NCBI GenBank assembly: GCA_905331475.1
Contig: CAJNYU010002338.1
Coordinates: forward strand, 372,001 to 436,000
Direction of reading: 5' to 3'
DNA: 64,000 nt
From: Rotaria socialis
Lineage: Eukaryota; Rotifera; Eurotatoria; Philodinida; Philodinidae
A program made the translations under genes and the position numbers. A model generated the notes under the pieces. The model was not told where the DNA came from, ran no database searches, and saw only the letters and a program-made list of their open reading frames with translations. This document shows, piece after piece, positions 1-11,285 of the stretch. Position 1 is the first letter of the stretch, and each line of letters begins with the position of its first letter.

Positions 1-107
1 TGAATGTCATATGAGTATTGATCTAGTTTATTAACCGTTGGATTAGGTACAACACTGATGAATAGTGAGCACATCTTGGTTTACGTTTTTAGCAGAATAG
101 CTGTACT

Positions 108-540
108 CAGTGACGGATCCAGGAAATTTAGAAGGAGAGGGCGGATGCAATCGAGTTATTGATGTTACTAGTGATAATCTTTTTAGCATTTTTTATTATT
201 ATCTGTTCAAATGAGCCAAAATCATAATCGTTGATTACGCCATTGTTGCTCTACAAATGTTCATCATCTGTATGACACGGATAGACACGTTGCACCATAA
301 GAGAAAAAAAGAATTTGATACTAGATATAAAACTATGAGAAGAATTTATATCTAAATTATTTTTCTTTTATCGAGTCTTTACTTTTAGAATACATGCACC
401 GTAAAGTCGAAACTAGTGAGAACTGAACACTCGTTGTCTCTGTAAATCATATAAAAACAAAATAATAATTAGGCTATCACATACATAAATTTCAAAGGAG
501 GGGCCGTTGCCTTAACCGCGCCACTGTGGATCCGCCCCTG
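108..540. mobile_element. hAT-type MITE (non-autonomous DNA transposon)
   Basis: The left end begins CAGTGACGGATCCA. The right end, read inward on the other strand, begins CAGGGGCGGATCCA, so 12 of 14 terminal bases match. The element is flanked by a perfect 8-bp direct repeat, GCTGTACT, at 100-107 and 541-548. Terminal CAG plus an 8-bp target duplication is the hallmark of hAT transposons. The 433-bp body has no transposase frame, so it would depend on an element elsewhere. The intact target duplication suggests it is not very old. Confidence 0.88.
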
Positions 541-548
541 GCTGTACT

Positions 549-1274
549 ATAAATTGATTGTAATCATTTATCGAATAAGTTAAATCTATTTTAGAATAAA
601 TACTAAATAATTACATTGATATAATGGCAATCATGAGTTACATATAAATAGGAATCGAATACCTATTATTTGGTCAACTATGATAGAAATAATCAAATGT
701 ATAATACGTGTCTATTTCAAAGAAAAAGATACTTTTACAAGCAAAATAAAACTCGATATGTAATTCTTGAAAAGATTTTTACATGGGGATATAAAAGTTT
801 TAAAAAAAGAGAACAAGAAGGTTCATTGATACTAAATGGTAAAGAATTGACGTGTGAGTATAAATTTTTTTCTTCTTCAGTTCAGTTTAGTAATAATCTG
901 TTCTTGCTGATTGTGGATAGGTTGGTGTTGGCTGTGTTTGACGATAATAAGGCACTTCCGAAAGATCGATATCTAAGTGTAAAAGTTAGCAGTTTTTCTT
1001 ACAACACTATTGTATGAAATTTGAAAACCAAAAAAGCAATCACGTTAACATTGCATTACTTACATGGCTGTTGAACATATATTGTCATACTTGTTCGCTT
1101 ACGAGTTAGAGGTTCTCAATAAAAAAAAAGAAGAAAAAACTGTAAACTTATGATTTTTTCATATATTGAACCATATATTCACCTGCTTTTGATGGCCAGT
1201 CATCAGATGAAAGACGATTTTCTCGTACTAAAATATACATAATGCATTATTTAATCATTTTACTCTCTAGGATA
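549..1274. other. Intergenic, nothing firm
   Basis: AT-rich sequence between the hAT MITE and the hypothetical gene. A 115-codon open frame lies on the plus strand at 670-1017 but has no recognisable domain, and its first codon is GTG-like rather than ATG. I see no splice structure or promoter worth calling. Confidence 0.4.
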
Positions 1275-1727
1275 TTATTTACTCATAGAATTTTCATCGT
1301 GACGCTTTGAAAAGCTTAATCCCAAATCATCATTATTGTCTAACTTTTTATATAAATGATGACGATGACTCTTTGATGATGAGATATACTGAATAGGTAT
1401 AATTCTTGTGGGTCCACTAGTCCAACTTGAATAGCTAATAGGAATATTACGTCCTAATCCAAAGTTTAATTTTAAAATATTATTATCGAAACGCCAACGA
1501 ATACGATCAAAAAAGAATGGATCATCGAAATCCCAATTGCATGCAAGCGATGGGTATGAAAAGTCTCGCTCAATTAAACGAACGCTTAATGGACGATCAT
1601 TATTGAAAGCACCAGAACGATGTGAAAAATTATAATTATTACTACCGCTTGTATGATAGGAAGACGAACGAGAATAATGGGAGGACGAACGAGATTCTTT
1701 TGAATAACTTCTTGTTGATAATGACAT
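1275..1727 (-). CDS. Hypothetical Ser/Arg/Tyr-rich protein
   Basis: The 150-codon frame starts at the ATG whose complement is at 1725-1727. The first 45 residues are low-complexity, rich in Ser, Tyr, Arg and His. A more ordered part follows with many aromatic residues (for example PSLACNWDFDDPFFFDRIRW), then a Ser/His/Lys/Asp-rich tail. No signal peptide, membrane segment or known domain is visible. The frame stays open upstream to 1838, but that extension is Phe/Ile-rich and looks like AT-rich noncoding DNA. It could be a lineage-specific gene, the last exon of a larger gene, or chance. It has no recognisable partner nearby. Confidence 0.35.
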   Translation of the reverse strand: MSLSTRSYSKESRSSSHYSRSSSYHTSGSNNYNFSHRSGAFNNDRPLSVRLIERDFSYPSLACNWDFDDPFFFDRIRWRFDNNILKLNFGLGRNIPISYSSWTSGPTRIIPIQYISSSKSHRHHLYKKLDNNDDLGLSFSKRHDENSMSK

Positions 1728-3865
1728 ATCAATAAAAGTAAGATTTTTGAAAAACAAAATCTGACAATTAAACAAAAAAAAATGAATAAATATATCAAAA
1801 TGAGAGACAATAGAAATTTCTAGGACTTCATCAAACACTTGTTTGATAAACAGATGCAGATCTAGACAAATATAACTTTCACGTTAATAGATTGGTCGTC
1901 TTCGATGACGATGGTCTTTCGTTATCAAACAAGTGTGCCATTGGGTATTAGAAACTCACGGGAGAAAAACATAGAAAAAGTAGAACATTATTTTCTCTTT
2001 TAGAACACACGAATTGTTTTGCTTTTTCTCGCGAGTGAGAATGTGCCCTGCGGTTAATGAATTTTCCTGAGCAAAACACTCGATAGAATCAGTAATGATC
2101 GACAGAAAAATAACAACACCATAACAACAACAATAGTGCATTGCGTGATATCGAAGATTATTTATTAGCTTGCTTTTGTCGTCATCAAAAGAATAATCGC
2201 ACCTTTTTCTTTTAATCAGATAAGAATTATATTTATATCTAAGAAATGATTCAACAATGCTAACTAAAAGTACATCAATTTGACTATTATTAATAGCAAT
2301 ATTGAAGATATTAAACAGAGAGTATTATCACAAACCACTTAGTGGGAAAACAGTACTAACTAAACGCTGCAGAACGATTACCATAATCAAATAGTACCAA
2401 GACTAAAATAATTATTATATAACGGGCTAGTTACGTTTAACGCCATTTAAATTTCCATCATTGAAAATAATTGCGATGTAAATAAGAAGAAAACAGTTGT
2501 AAATATCGCTGACATGTCCTTGACAACGATACTGTACATGCGGAGGAGCATATATTGATCTGTGTTCTCATCATTACAAAAATCGTGTAGATCGCACCAA
2601 AACAACATCAGTATAGAGCGACGAGATGATCAGAAAACATCAAAGCGTTCTCTGTTGTTCTAGACATATCCGTAGAATGCTGCATATAATTATTAATAAG
2701 GACGTTTTATTAGCATCTTTTGATTGGCGTAAATGAAAACTGAGTTGTTGTGAATTTTTTTTAAATTTATTATACACTAAGTTAAAACCATTTTGAATAA
2801 AATTCTATTATCTATCTTTTTAAATAATGTTTTTCGGAAATTTGTTTTGCTAGAATACAATCAAGAGAGAAAAAGAAGTGTGCCCTTTGAAATAATTGAC
2901 TCAATATGAAGTGAGACAACAATGGATCATTTGAAGAGAACGCATCTGATTGTTTTCTTACCATCAATAAGGTACATTGGGCGAAGAATGACTTTATTTT
3001 AACTCTTATCTAATAATATATAATTAAAAACAATATCTTGACTATTCTTCTCCTTTAGTCTGTGAAGCAAATTGGAAAATTGATTTTTATAGATTGTTGA
3101 AACTAAGTGAAATCTTGCAGAACCTTATTGACTTGTATATTTTTTCTTACAAAGCTGAGAAGATAAGGTCACATTTATTCTGTAAAATCTAATATCCAAT
3201 GAACATCACATTTCACAAACAATCGGAGAAAAGTATACACATAAGAACTATAGCCATAATACATCTATAGAATTATTATAATATAACTCCAAAATATTCA
3301 TGTTCATGTCACTCTTTTTCTTTCATATTCAAATCATAGTTTATATCAAAGACAAGCTGTGTTCTATGTTAGTCAATTTTTGTTTTTCACAGGAAAACAT
3401 ATCTTCACAAATAAAGATGTCATGCCCATCAATAGTATTTATAGCACACTTGATTTTTTATGTTACTCTTATAAATGTATTTTGTTTAATACTTCTTAAA
3501 TAATTCACTTGATTCTTTTTTACATTTTTTTTCCATCTAATTAATGATAGCTGCTAGAATCATCACGCAATCATTAAAAGTAAGACTCTGCATGTTTCTA
3601 GTTGGAATTTTGGCTTTGACAAGACACATAATGAGTATTTTTGAATTTTTATCATTACCTTGCTGCGCATGTGTGTCCTATGAATTCTCGAAGGTACTAC
3701 GTTTTTTGTTTTCATTTTTCAATATATAATGAAAGAAAAAAACGAACAAACAGTTCCCTTAGGTTCATAAAAGAGAATTAATCTTATCTGCCGGCAGTAA
3801 TAAGAAGCTCATTAGTAATGATAAAAAGACACAATTGACATCGTCAACGGTTTGGGAAAAACTAA
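1728..3865. other. Intergenic, nothing recognised
   Basis: AT-rich sequence with only short open frames of about 60-70 codons that do not resemble known proteins. A small palindrome, TCAAACACTTGTTTGA, lies near 1830. No RNA gene or splice-structured gene was found. Confidence 0.4.
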
Positions 3866-5055
3866 CGGGTAGCCCATAAAAATTGCCCTGTAAGTATTTT
3901 TGAATTTTCTCATCTTCCTTGAACACGATCGGAGTGTCTTTTTTTACCAAACGATTCCCCGTTCAATTCTCTACAAAAAATATATTGCCTGCTTTACTTC
4001 AAAATCCAAAGGTACAAAATGCGATAGGTAATTGTAAGAAGTACCAAAATGTACGAAAAAATAATTTTATTTTTCAGATATTTTCTCACATCGAGCTATA
4101 TTTTTTCAAATGCGTTCACAAGCATCAGAAGACGATTTGAGTACATTTTATGTAGTTTCAAATGCGCTCTATCTCGCCATGTAGAGCAAAAGCTATTTTA
4201 ATCTAAATATCCGTTACAAACATTAGCTTCACAACAATCGAGTAAAAAATAGCAACAGTTTGTATCTGTTTTGGCGCGATTGAACAAAATAATGTTTCTG
4301 TCAAACCTTAGATATCCAAAAATAACGATAGAACATTGGCTTTCAATATAAATTTAAAAAATGTGCTCGAATGAATCCACTTTGACTAAGCTGCATTTGT
4401 TTGATTGGGAAGCTTACATTATTGATAAGAAAAAATCGTGGTTGTTTGAAAAATTGACAAAAAATAATAAAATTCTTACGCCCTCAAGTCTAACTGCAAA
4501 ATGTTTTAATCATTGGTAAACAATAGAGCTATTTAAGGCGTACACGATGGCTAAATTCCTACGCAGAATAGAAGCCCACCCTCTGGGTTAGATTTCTCCG
4601 TTGAAAATCAAAGTTTACTTCATGGAAAATTAACTAAAACCGATGAAAAATGACAGGATGAACATTTCTCTATCAAATAACGCAAAAACTGGCATCAGGG
4701 CATGCTTTGTTGCAAAATTATAGCTTGTGGAATAGAGACATCACCCATGGGCTTCTATTCTATAGGGGGGGGGTTTACTATAACTTTTCTTTCTCACAAA
4801 CTTTGAGCAGATAATACCCGAAAGATCTGCTGTTCAATTTATCCACGTTTATTTTTTTCCACATTTTGGTGCTTCTCACAATTACTTATCGCATTTTGTA
4901 TCTTTGGATTTTGAAGTAAAACAGTCGATATATTTTTTGTAGAGAATTGAACGGGAAATCGTTTGGTCAAAAAGACACTCCGATCGTGTTCAAGGAAGGT
5001 GAGAAAATTCAAAAATACACACAAGACAATTTTTTATGGGCCACCCGTTAAATGC
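3866..5055. mobile_element. Foldback element with ~200-bp inverted repeats
   Basis: The left arm at about 3866-4070 recurs inverted at about 4845-5055, at roughly 85-90% identity by eye. Both arms share, in opposite orientation, ACGATCGGAGTGTCTTTTT, CCGTTCAATTCTCTACAAAA and TTTGGATTTTGAAGTAAA (or complements). About 775 bp of unrelated AT-rich spacer, including a run of nine or more G near 4764, lies between them. No transposase frame is present. Long inverted arms around a noncoding spacer fit a non-autonomous foldback DNA transposon. The outer boundaries are soft and I found no convincing target duplication. Confidence 0.65.
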
Positions 5056-6335
5056 ACAGAAAGAAAAGACACAGCATTGCTTCCGGTAATAGACAACAAT
5101 TATAGTCACTAAAGGAAAACAGAAATAAAAAAACGACGCACCTTATTTATTTAGTCTTATTATTATTGTACAAAAATATGATTCTTTCATTTTATTTGGA
5201 AATATTTTTTAGATTAATATATATATACATTATGTGGTAAGTATTCAATTGATGATAGACTAAAGTTAACATTTGTCTATAATTTTTGTCTAAATGAAAG
5301 TAAAAAAATCTTAATTCATTAGATGTTGTCTAAAAAACGACCGATCACCTTGACCAATAATTTTACTGGGTCTGTTGATGGTAAATTTCAGTTTTGTATG
5401 GATTTTGTTTTCATGAAAACTATTTGAGAACATGGTTCTATTCAGATGATCGTGTGCTTTCTTACATTTTAATTATTTATAGTTCATACAACATTCTTCT
5501 TTTTACATCTTGAAGGCTATATTTCTTTAGAATTAAAATCTGACGTGCCAACACATTGGAATATATATACGTATGTGTATGTAGGTGTGTGTACTGAATT
5601 TCTATAATATATTAAATCTTAGATATACGATGTATAGAAATATATATATATATAATTAATCATGAAAACAAAACATGCAAAACTGTTACAAAAAAATGAA
5701 ACTGGAGATAATTACCTTGGAAGATTTTTTTTCTTTATAAGTAGATTTTACAAATAAATCTCGAATATTTCTTTTTGACTTCACTTGTTAGTATGCTGTA
5801 AGTATTATTAACAAAATAATTGAGGTAGATTCTTTTATATTCATCAAAAGGCATTTTGACCTAAACATTATAGACTATGCTAATAATTAGTTTATTCTTC
5901 GGAGTATCAAACATAAAAAACATATTATTTATCTTTCTAGAAAAAGATAAATAATATGTAAGAGTACAAGACGGACATATTCGAATGAGTATTCATAATG
6001 ATCATAACATTTTAAAGGTGAATACCATGTATCTTTTGATTATGAATGTTAGGTGCCTATGACATTTACAATCAAAGATTTTCTTTTTTCTACATTCTAT
6101 TGAGTGGTTCAGAAACATGGGTAACTTTCTTTTTTCCTTTTCTTCTTTTTTTCTTTTTTTATCTTTTAATATTTTAAATAGAATGTGAACCATCTTTTTT
6201 ATTTTTGCTATCAAAAGATGTAACGTAAAATTTGCTACAACAATATATAAGGAATATTATATTTGAAATTTGAACATGAAAATATTAAACAAGTAAGATT
6301 TACAACATCCATATATTCAAATTTCTAGAGATTCT
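5056..6335. other. Intergenic, nothing recognised
   Basis: AT-rich sequence with AT dinucleotide runs near 5220 and 5640. No gene or RNA is recognisable. Confidence 0.4.
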
Positions 6336-6766
6336 GTTCAAATCAAGGGGGGAAAAGCGGATTTTTGGGATTTTCAAAATCCCAAAATCCCATAAATTGA
6401 AAAGCATTTCCCTCTCTGTGAATGACATAGTTTCGACCTGAAATTCTTCCCATATATAGGTTTGATGGTCCATAAAAGATCCTAAAAGTATCAACTCGAA
6501 TAAATGCTTCCTTCTTAAAATATTGAATTTTCAAAAAAACTGGATTTTCTGACCGTGCCTTGAAATGAGTATTTCTTGCGCATTCATTATCTTGAAAAGG
6601 AAACGTTTGTTTGCGCTGAAAATTTTAGAATATTCTAAGAATCATGAGACTTACACATGGGAAAAAATTCAGATGGAAATTCCATCATTCACGTTTTGGA
6701 TTTTGGGATTTTCAAAATCCCAAAAATCCCAAAATCCCAAATCCGTCTTTCCCCCTTGGTTCAAAC
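6336..6766. mobile_element. MITE with ~60-bp terminal inverted repeats
   Basis: The left end (6336-6400) reads GTTCAAATCAAGGGGGGAAA and then a block of GGGATTTT/AAAATCCC units. The right end (6700-6766), read inward on the opposite strand, begins GTTTGAACCAAGGGGGAAAG with the same block. Each end also carries its own small palindrome, GGGATTTTCAAAATCCC. The 431-bp element has no coding capacity. The superfamily is unclear because no target duplication is evident. Short open frames crossing it are by-products of the repeat. Confidence 0.72.
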
Positions 6767-8193
6767 ACTAAGTTAGTTTTTGATTTTGTTCATTTTTATT
6801 TGAAGGTAATAAAAGATTCAACTAGCTATTTTGAAGCACTTGAAAAGATATCTTTTAGTTGCCACTGAAAACATTCTCGTGTGGCAATACGGAGCGCAGG
6901 ATAAGTTTTTCCTTTTCCTTCAATTTAAAAAAGTGCATAGTCTTCTATTAATCATGCCGAATCATTGATGAAACTCTACGTATGCCAAACAAATATGAAC
7001 CTTTTCCAATGATTTAACTTTTTCTTTAAAAGAGAATCGAATTTTGCGTTCTAATCAGTCATTTGAACTACAACATGCTTTTTTCGAATGAAATTAACGG
7101 AATGCTGATCGCTATATATTAAATTTGAAGAGTTTTCTATAGAGATTGGGACTTAAAAATTGTATGTACCCGACTTCATCGTTTACTAATAGAATGAGTT
7201 CTCCTAATTGTACGAAAGAACTATTATTTGTGCTTTTTTTTAAAATTCATACGACCATTCCAAGTAATTTAAGTATTCTGAGAAAAACAAAAGCCTGAAA
7301 AAGTGCATCAAAATTAATCTTGACAGGCATGTATCTTCTATTTATTCTTCTTTAATTTCAAGTCCATTATTTGTTACGTCATTTTGTCGAAAATTGCACG
7401 TTACATAATTTGCATACTAAGGTTGAAAAACAAACGATTTGATGCTCTTTAAAAAATACTCAGAAGAAAAAAAGGTACCGATTTCTTGTACATCACCCAA
7501 TAATTCTTTGTTAGCGTCAACTTCTTGAAATTTTCTTTTCATAGTAAAAAGAATTTACAATGGTTTTATATAAAATGACCTCGCCTTCAAATTAATGTCG
7601 CAGCCGCGTTTTTTTTCTATAGGATTAAGTTTTAACATTCTATTCAGAAAAGAAAAACCCGTTTCGATAAGAATAAGTAGGTGTCTTTTCTGTTTATCAA
7701 TGACAAATAAGGTTGTTTATACTTGCGCGTATAATTAAAGGGAGCAACATAATAAAGCGAATACAAACAATACTATCTTTTTCTTTTTTTTCCTGCTAAA
7801 CATCAAGGCAACTAATATCTTTAGAATTGAAGGCAACATAAAAGTCATGAATGTAAAGTTGTGCTAATTTTTTTTGTGTGTCAACATTACAATTTCAAAT
7901 TTAGCTTCCATACATTAGTCTGATTATCACTTCGACTAGTTTCGATGTTCTCTTAATTTATAAAACCAAACAATAGCTAGACAAGAGCAGACCTTAGAAC
8001 AAATATTTTAGTAGAAGTGAAATAAAATAAAATTGTTTACAACTATCTTTAGTGGTAACATATTCATTATGATGAAAAGAAAATGCTACTCTCAACAATA
8101 CAATATTATAATTTTTATGCATTATTTGTTCCATACATAGCTAGTGTTTAATAATCAAAAAATACGAAACTATGAAAAATGCTTGAATTTTAG
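6767..8193. other. Intergenic and GPCR upstream region
   Basis: AT-rich sequence with no recognisable gene. The last bases before the GPCR start codon are TTTTAG, a good 3' splice acceptor at 8192-8193. Part of this stretch may therefore hold a 5'-untranslated exon and intron, or an outron for spliced-leader trans-splicing. Confidence 0.45.
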
Positions 8194-9624
8194 ATGAGTA
8201 ATTTATCTACATCGGACAATTTAACTTTTGCTCAGGATGAAATCGATAATCTTTGGCATAACATAAATAATTCGCCATCAGATTCTGTTTCTTATTTGAT
8301 ATCAACTACAAGTTTGACATTTGCGATCTTTGGTTCCATAAGTAATTTAATGTCGGTTATTGTTTTACATCGCTTAAGTGCTCAATTATCAACATTTATT
8401 TACTTAACTGGCTTATCTCTATCAGATATGATCACTTGTTTATCGATTGCAATCACATATATCCTTGAATATATTGTGGAACGTGGTCGAAGTACATCAA
8501 TAACAATATTTCTTCGATATGTTGATATTATTTTTGGTGGATTAGCTGCTGGCAGTCGTGCATTATCACTATGGATATCAACAGCAGTAACAATGGATCG
8601 TTGGATATTAATCTGTTATCCAATCTATGGTAAATCATTTTGTACATTACATCGAGCCAAAGTTGTTTCACGAATACTATTTATGATGGCATTCCTTTAT
8701 TCAATTCCATTGTTTTTTGAATATGAAGTTGTTCAAATGCCGAGTGTTTACCAAATGATTCATCTTAATAATGATTCCTTATCAATATTAGATGACAATT
8801 TCCATAGAAAAAGCATGCTTGTTACGAAAGGTTATAGTGATTTAGCTAGACGCAGACTTTATCGATGGGCTTATATGTTTTTTAATGCCATATTTGTTTA
8901 TACACTGCCAACAATAACAATCGTTTGTTTTAATTTACAATTAATTCGTGCTTTACATCGTGTGAAATCTCGTACAAAACGTTTAAAAGAAACGCATCAT
9001 AAAAATGAAAGAACAAATAATCATGGTCAGCATTGTTCTTTTCAATCGAAATATTCTGTGACAATTATTGTAATTGCTATGGTACTAACACTACTTATAT
9101 GTCGAAGCCCAACAATTGTTCTCTGGTTTTTATGGTCGTTTGAATTAACAATCAAGATATTTTTTGATTCCTCATCAAGTTCAAGTATACGACGTTTTCA
9201 TAGTATAGCAAATTTGATTGCTATTATAAATGCGGCGACAAATTTTCTACCATTTTGTGTATTCGGACAATTATTTCGTACTGAATGTTTAAATATTTAT
9301 TGCTGTAGAAAAATAACAAATGAACAATTATTACAACAAACAGCAAAAAAACCTGAAAGATATTTTCATAGTACATCTAATAACGCAAAAACAAGACCCA
9401 ATGATAACATTCAACAACTGAAAATAGATACAGATAATAATATAAAAAATATTTTATCAGTCAATTCTGAAACAACATTATCATTAAATCAGTCAACGCC
9501 AATTTATTCTTCAACGCATATTAGATCATGTGACTCACCATGCAATACGACTGGTCTTGGACAGCAACAGTCAAATCGTGAATCAACTACAATACCATTA
9601 TTAACAGAAACGATTGATTTATAA
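8194..9624 (+). CDS. Rhodopsin-like GPCR, peptide (FMRFamide-type) receptor-like
   Basis: Single-exon, 476-aa seven-helix receptor, expected in the plasma membrane. The N-terminus (1-33) carries Asn-X-Ser/Thr sites. Seen in order: TM1 with the conserved Asn near residue 51, TM2 with LSLSD near 74-78, TM3 ending in DRW (135-137) followed by ICYPIYG, TM6 with CRSP (303-306), and TM7 with NFLPF (350-354). A Cys-rich stretch (CLNIYCCRK) after TM7 suits palmitoylation. The TM7 ending and the FCTLHRAK-like loop resemble FMRFamide/neuropeptide receptors. Oddities: DRW replaces DRY, CRSP replaces CWxP, NFLPF replaces NPxxY, and the usual disulfide Cys residues at the top of TM3 and in loop 2 are absent. 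An acceptor-like TTTTAG directly precedes the ATG. The ligand is unknown. Confidence 0.85.
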   Translation: MSNLSTSDNLTFAQDEIDNLWHNINNSPSDSVSYLISTTSLTFAIFGSISNLMSVIVLHRLSAQLSTFIYLTGLSLSDMITCLSIAITYILEYIVERGRSTSITIFLRYVDIIFGGLAAGSRALSLWISTAVTMDRWILICYPIYGKSFCTLHRAKVVSRILFMMAFLYSIPLFFEYEVVQMPSVYQMIHLNNDSLSILDDNFHRKSMLVTKGYSDLARRRLYRWAYMFFNAIFVYTLPTITIVCFNLQLIRALHRVKSRTKRLKETHHKNERTNNHGQHCSFQSKYSVTIIVIAMVLTLLICRSPTIVLWFLWSFELTIKIFFDSSSSSSIRRFHSIANLIAIINAATNFLPFCVFGQLFRTECLNIYCCRKITNEQLLQQTAKKPERYFHSTSNNAKTRPNDNIQQLKIDTDNNIKNILSVNSETTLSLNQSTPIYSSTHIRSCDSPCNTTGLGQQQSNRESTTIPLLTETIDL

Positions 9625-10617
9625 TTTGAAATAATTATTCACTTTATATTTATAAAATTAACATTTTTCTAAGTTAAATAAAGGTTATATTTTCAATATT
9701 ATTTACATTTCATTTGATTCGTTAGATAGAATGAAGTAACTTCTCATATTGCGCTCAACTAATTAAGTTAATTTTTTTGTTCATATTTCGAGTAGAATAA
9801 AATATGAAATCAAGCTTTTTACGAAAATAACTTTTTCAAACATATACACTCGATCAAATTGCTACTCAATAGAATATAATAAATTTCTGTTGTCTTGATT
9901 TTTAATCATAAGATACACTCTTCAATGAATTTCTATTCTCATAAGAATGTGTATATACGTATATACCACTTGTTGAAATTCAACACTATTCCATAGATTT
10001 ACAATTAAAAAGTTCGATATTAGATAAACTTATCCACAATACTATTTATTTTATTATTTTGAAAAATAACAGGTTATCGTCTCATTTCAACGAAATATTT
10101 TATTGTGTTGTTCCGATTACCATTTAGTACAATCTAATTGAATCAAAATTTTATTGGCAGACGATTCAACAGCAACAGATCAATAGAGTAATTAATAGAC
10201 ATATTTTATTAGTTTATGATGATATCAAAGAAATACAGACGATTTTTAGATACCTGCAAAATTTAAACATTTGCATCACCTAAAGATATTAATCTAATAG
10301 ACCAATCAAAAGGAAAAATATAAACAACAAACTTTTATTTCATACTCAATTCAAACAAACACAATTGTTTTCCAAGCGAAAATGCTTCAATCCATTTCTA
10401 TTCGGATGTCTCTCTAGAATAGAAACAAGAAAAACAAAGCGTTCGTATTTGAGCCACTGCCGCATATCTTCGGTAAGTTAGCGAGGTGTATAGCACTTTT
10501 TCTTCAACTTATTACACACCTCGCTAAGAAAACTAATTCCGCATAGATAATCTGCTTAGACAGAAAAAGTAAAATGAAGAATATTTTTTAAGTCGTTTGA
10601 TTCGCTGTTTTCTTAGA
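9625..10617. other. GPCR 3' region and intergenic DNA with a hairpin
   Basis: Contains the GPCR 3' end, then AT-rich DNA. A 12-bp inverted repeat, TTAGCGAGGTGT at 10478-10489 and its complement at 10516-10527, could form a hairpin with a 26-nt loop. No gene was recognised. Confidence 0.45.
9677..9682 (+). terminator. Polyadenylation signal of the GPCR gene
   Basis: A canonical AATAAA lies 53 nt after the TAA stop, followed by a T-rich stretch. This is a plausible 3' end for the receptor transcript. Confidence 0.5.
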
Positions 10618-11285
10618 TAGAAATAGTTGAGGGTGGGGAGTGTTTTAAGCACCGAAGGAAAGGTGAAATGAGCACCGAAATTATCTATGCGAAATAAGAA
10701 GTAATGCCATCTGACAAAACAATATGAAGAACACAAAAATAGTAACAAATAAATAAATATTATGGAGACATGATTATTACAAAAAGAAACTTATGATAAC
10801 AGAGCAGTTGGAACTTTTTTCGACTTGTAATAATGATGTAAATTGTGTATCTTTTAATAATTGCTTCGTTGTAAACAATACAAAAATATCGTTGATATCA
10901 TTAATATAGTAATAAGGTACAAATGGCGAATGAATTGAGTTTTCATCATATTTATGATTAATAGACCAATGATCAAAATCATAAACCAAAAATATTTCGT
11001 GATTATTTTTTCGTCGAGCGTAGTTAATTAAATCCGATAATTGATTAGTTGGTATTGAAGCTGTTGGATCGTTCACAAATACTCTTAAAAGTTGTCATTG
11101 AATTGATCAATGAGTAGAGCCAATCATAATTTAATAGCAAAATACCTATTAACTACAATCTTAATTCGTTTAAAATTTAATTGATATATATTGTACTGTT
11201 CAGTTTTAGTTGTTGCTCATTTCACCCTTTTTTGGTGCTCTTTTCACCATTTTTCGGTGCTCGAAACACATTTTTTCCATAGTTG
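10618..11285. mobile_element. Inverted-repeat element enclosing an orphan exon
   Basis: The left repeat (about 10628-10679) has GTGTTTTAAGCACCG followed by GGTGAAATGAGCACC. The same pattern returns inverted at about 11213-11285 (GGTGCTC, TTTCACC, CGGTGCTCGAAACAC). Identity of the roughly 50-bp ends is about 70% by eye. The interior holds an exon-like frame at 10777-11076. This could be an old non-autonomous element that captured host sequence, or two copies of a short repeat flanking a gene remnant. Confidence 0.45.
10777..11076 (-). pseudogene. Orphan terminal exon / gene fragment
   Basis: An open frame of about 100 codons with balanced composition and many aromatic and acidic residues (for example HEIFLVYDFDHWSINHKYDE) ends in TAA. 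It has no ATG. It is preceded by an acceptor-like TTTTAAG near 11085 (complement strand), as a last exon would be. I found no upstream exon that would join to it, so I read it as a stranded gene fragment. The family was not recognised. Confidence 0.35.

Noticed and set aside
670..1017. 115-codon plus-strand open frame as a gene
   Set aside because: No recognisable domain, no ATG at the first codon of the frame, composition like AT-rich noncoding DNA, no splice or poly(A) support.
3919..5024. Similar short proteins in both arms of the foldback element as a duplicated gene
   Set aside because: Differences between the arms change amino acids as readily as not, which is not how constrained coding sequence diverges; the similarity is explained by the inverted repeat.
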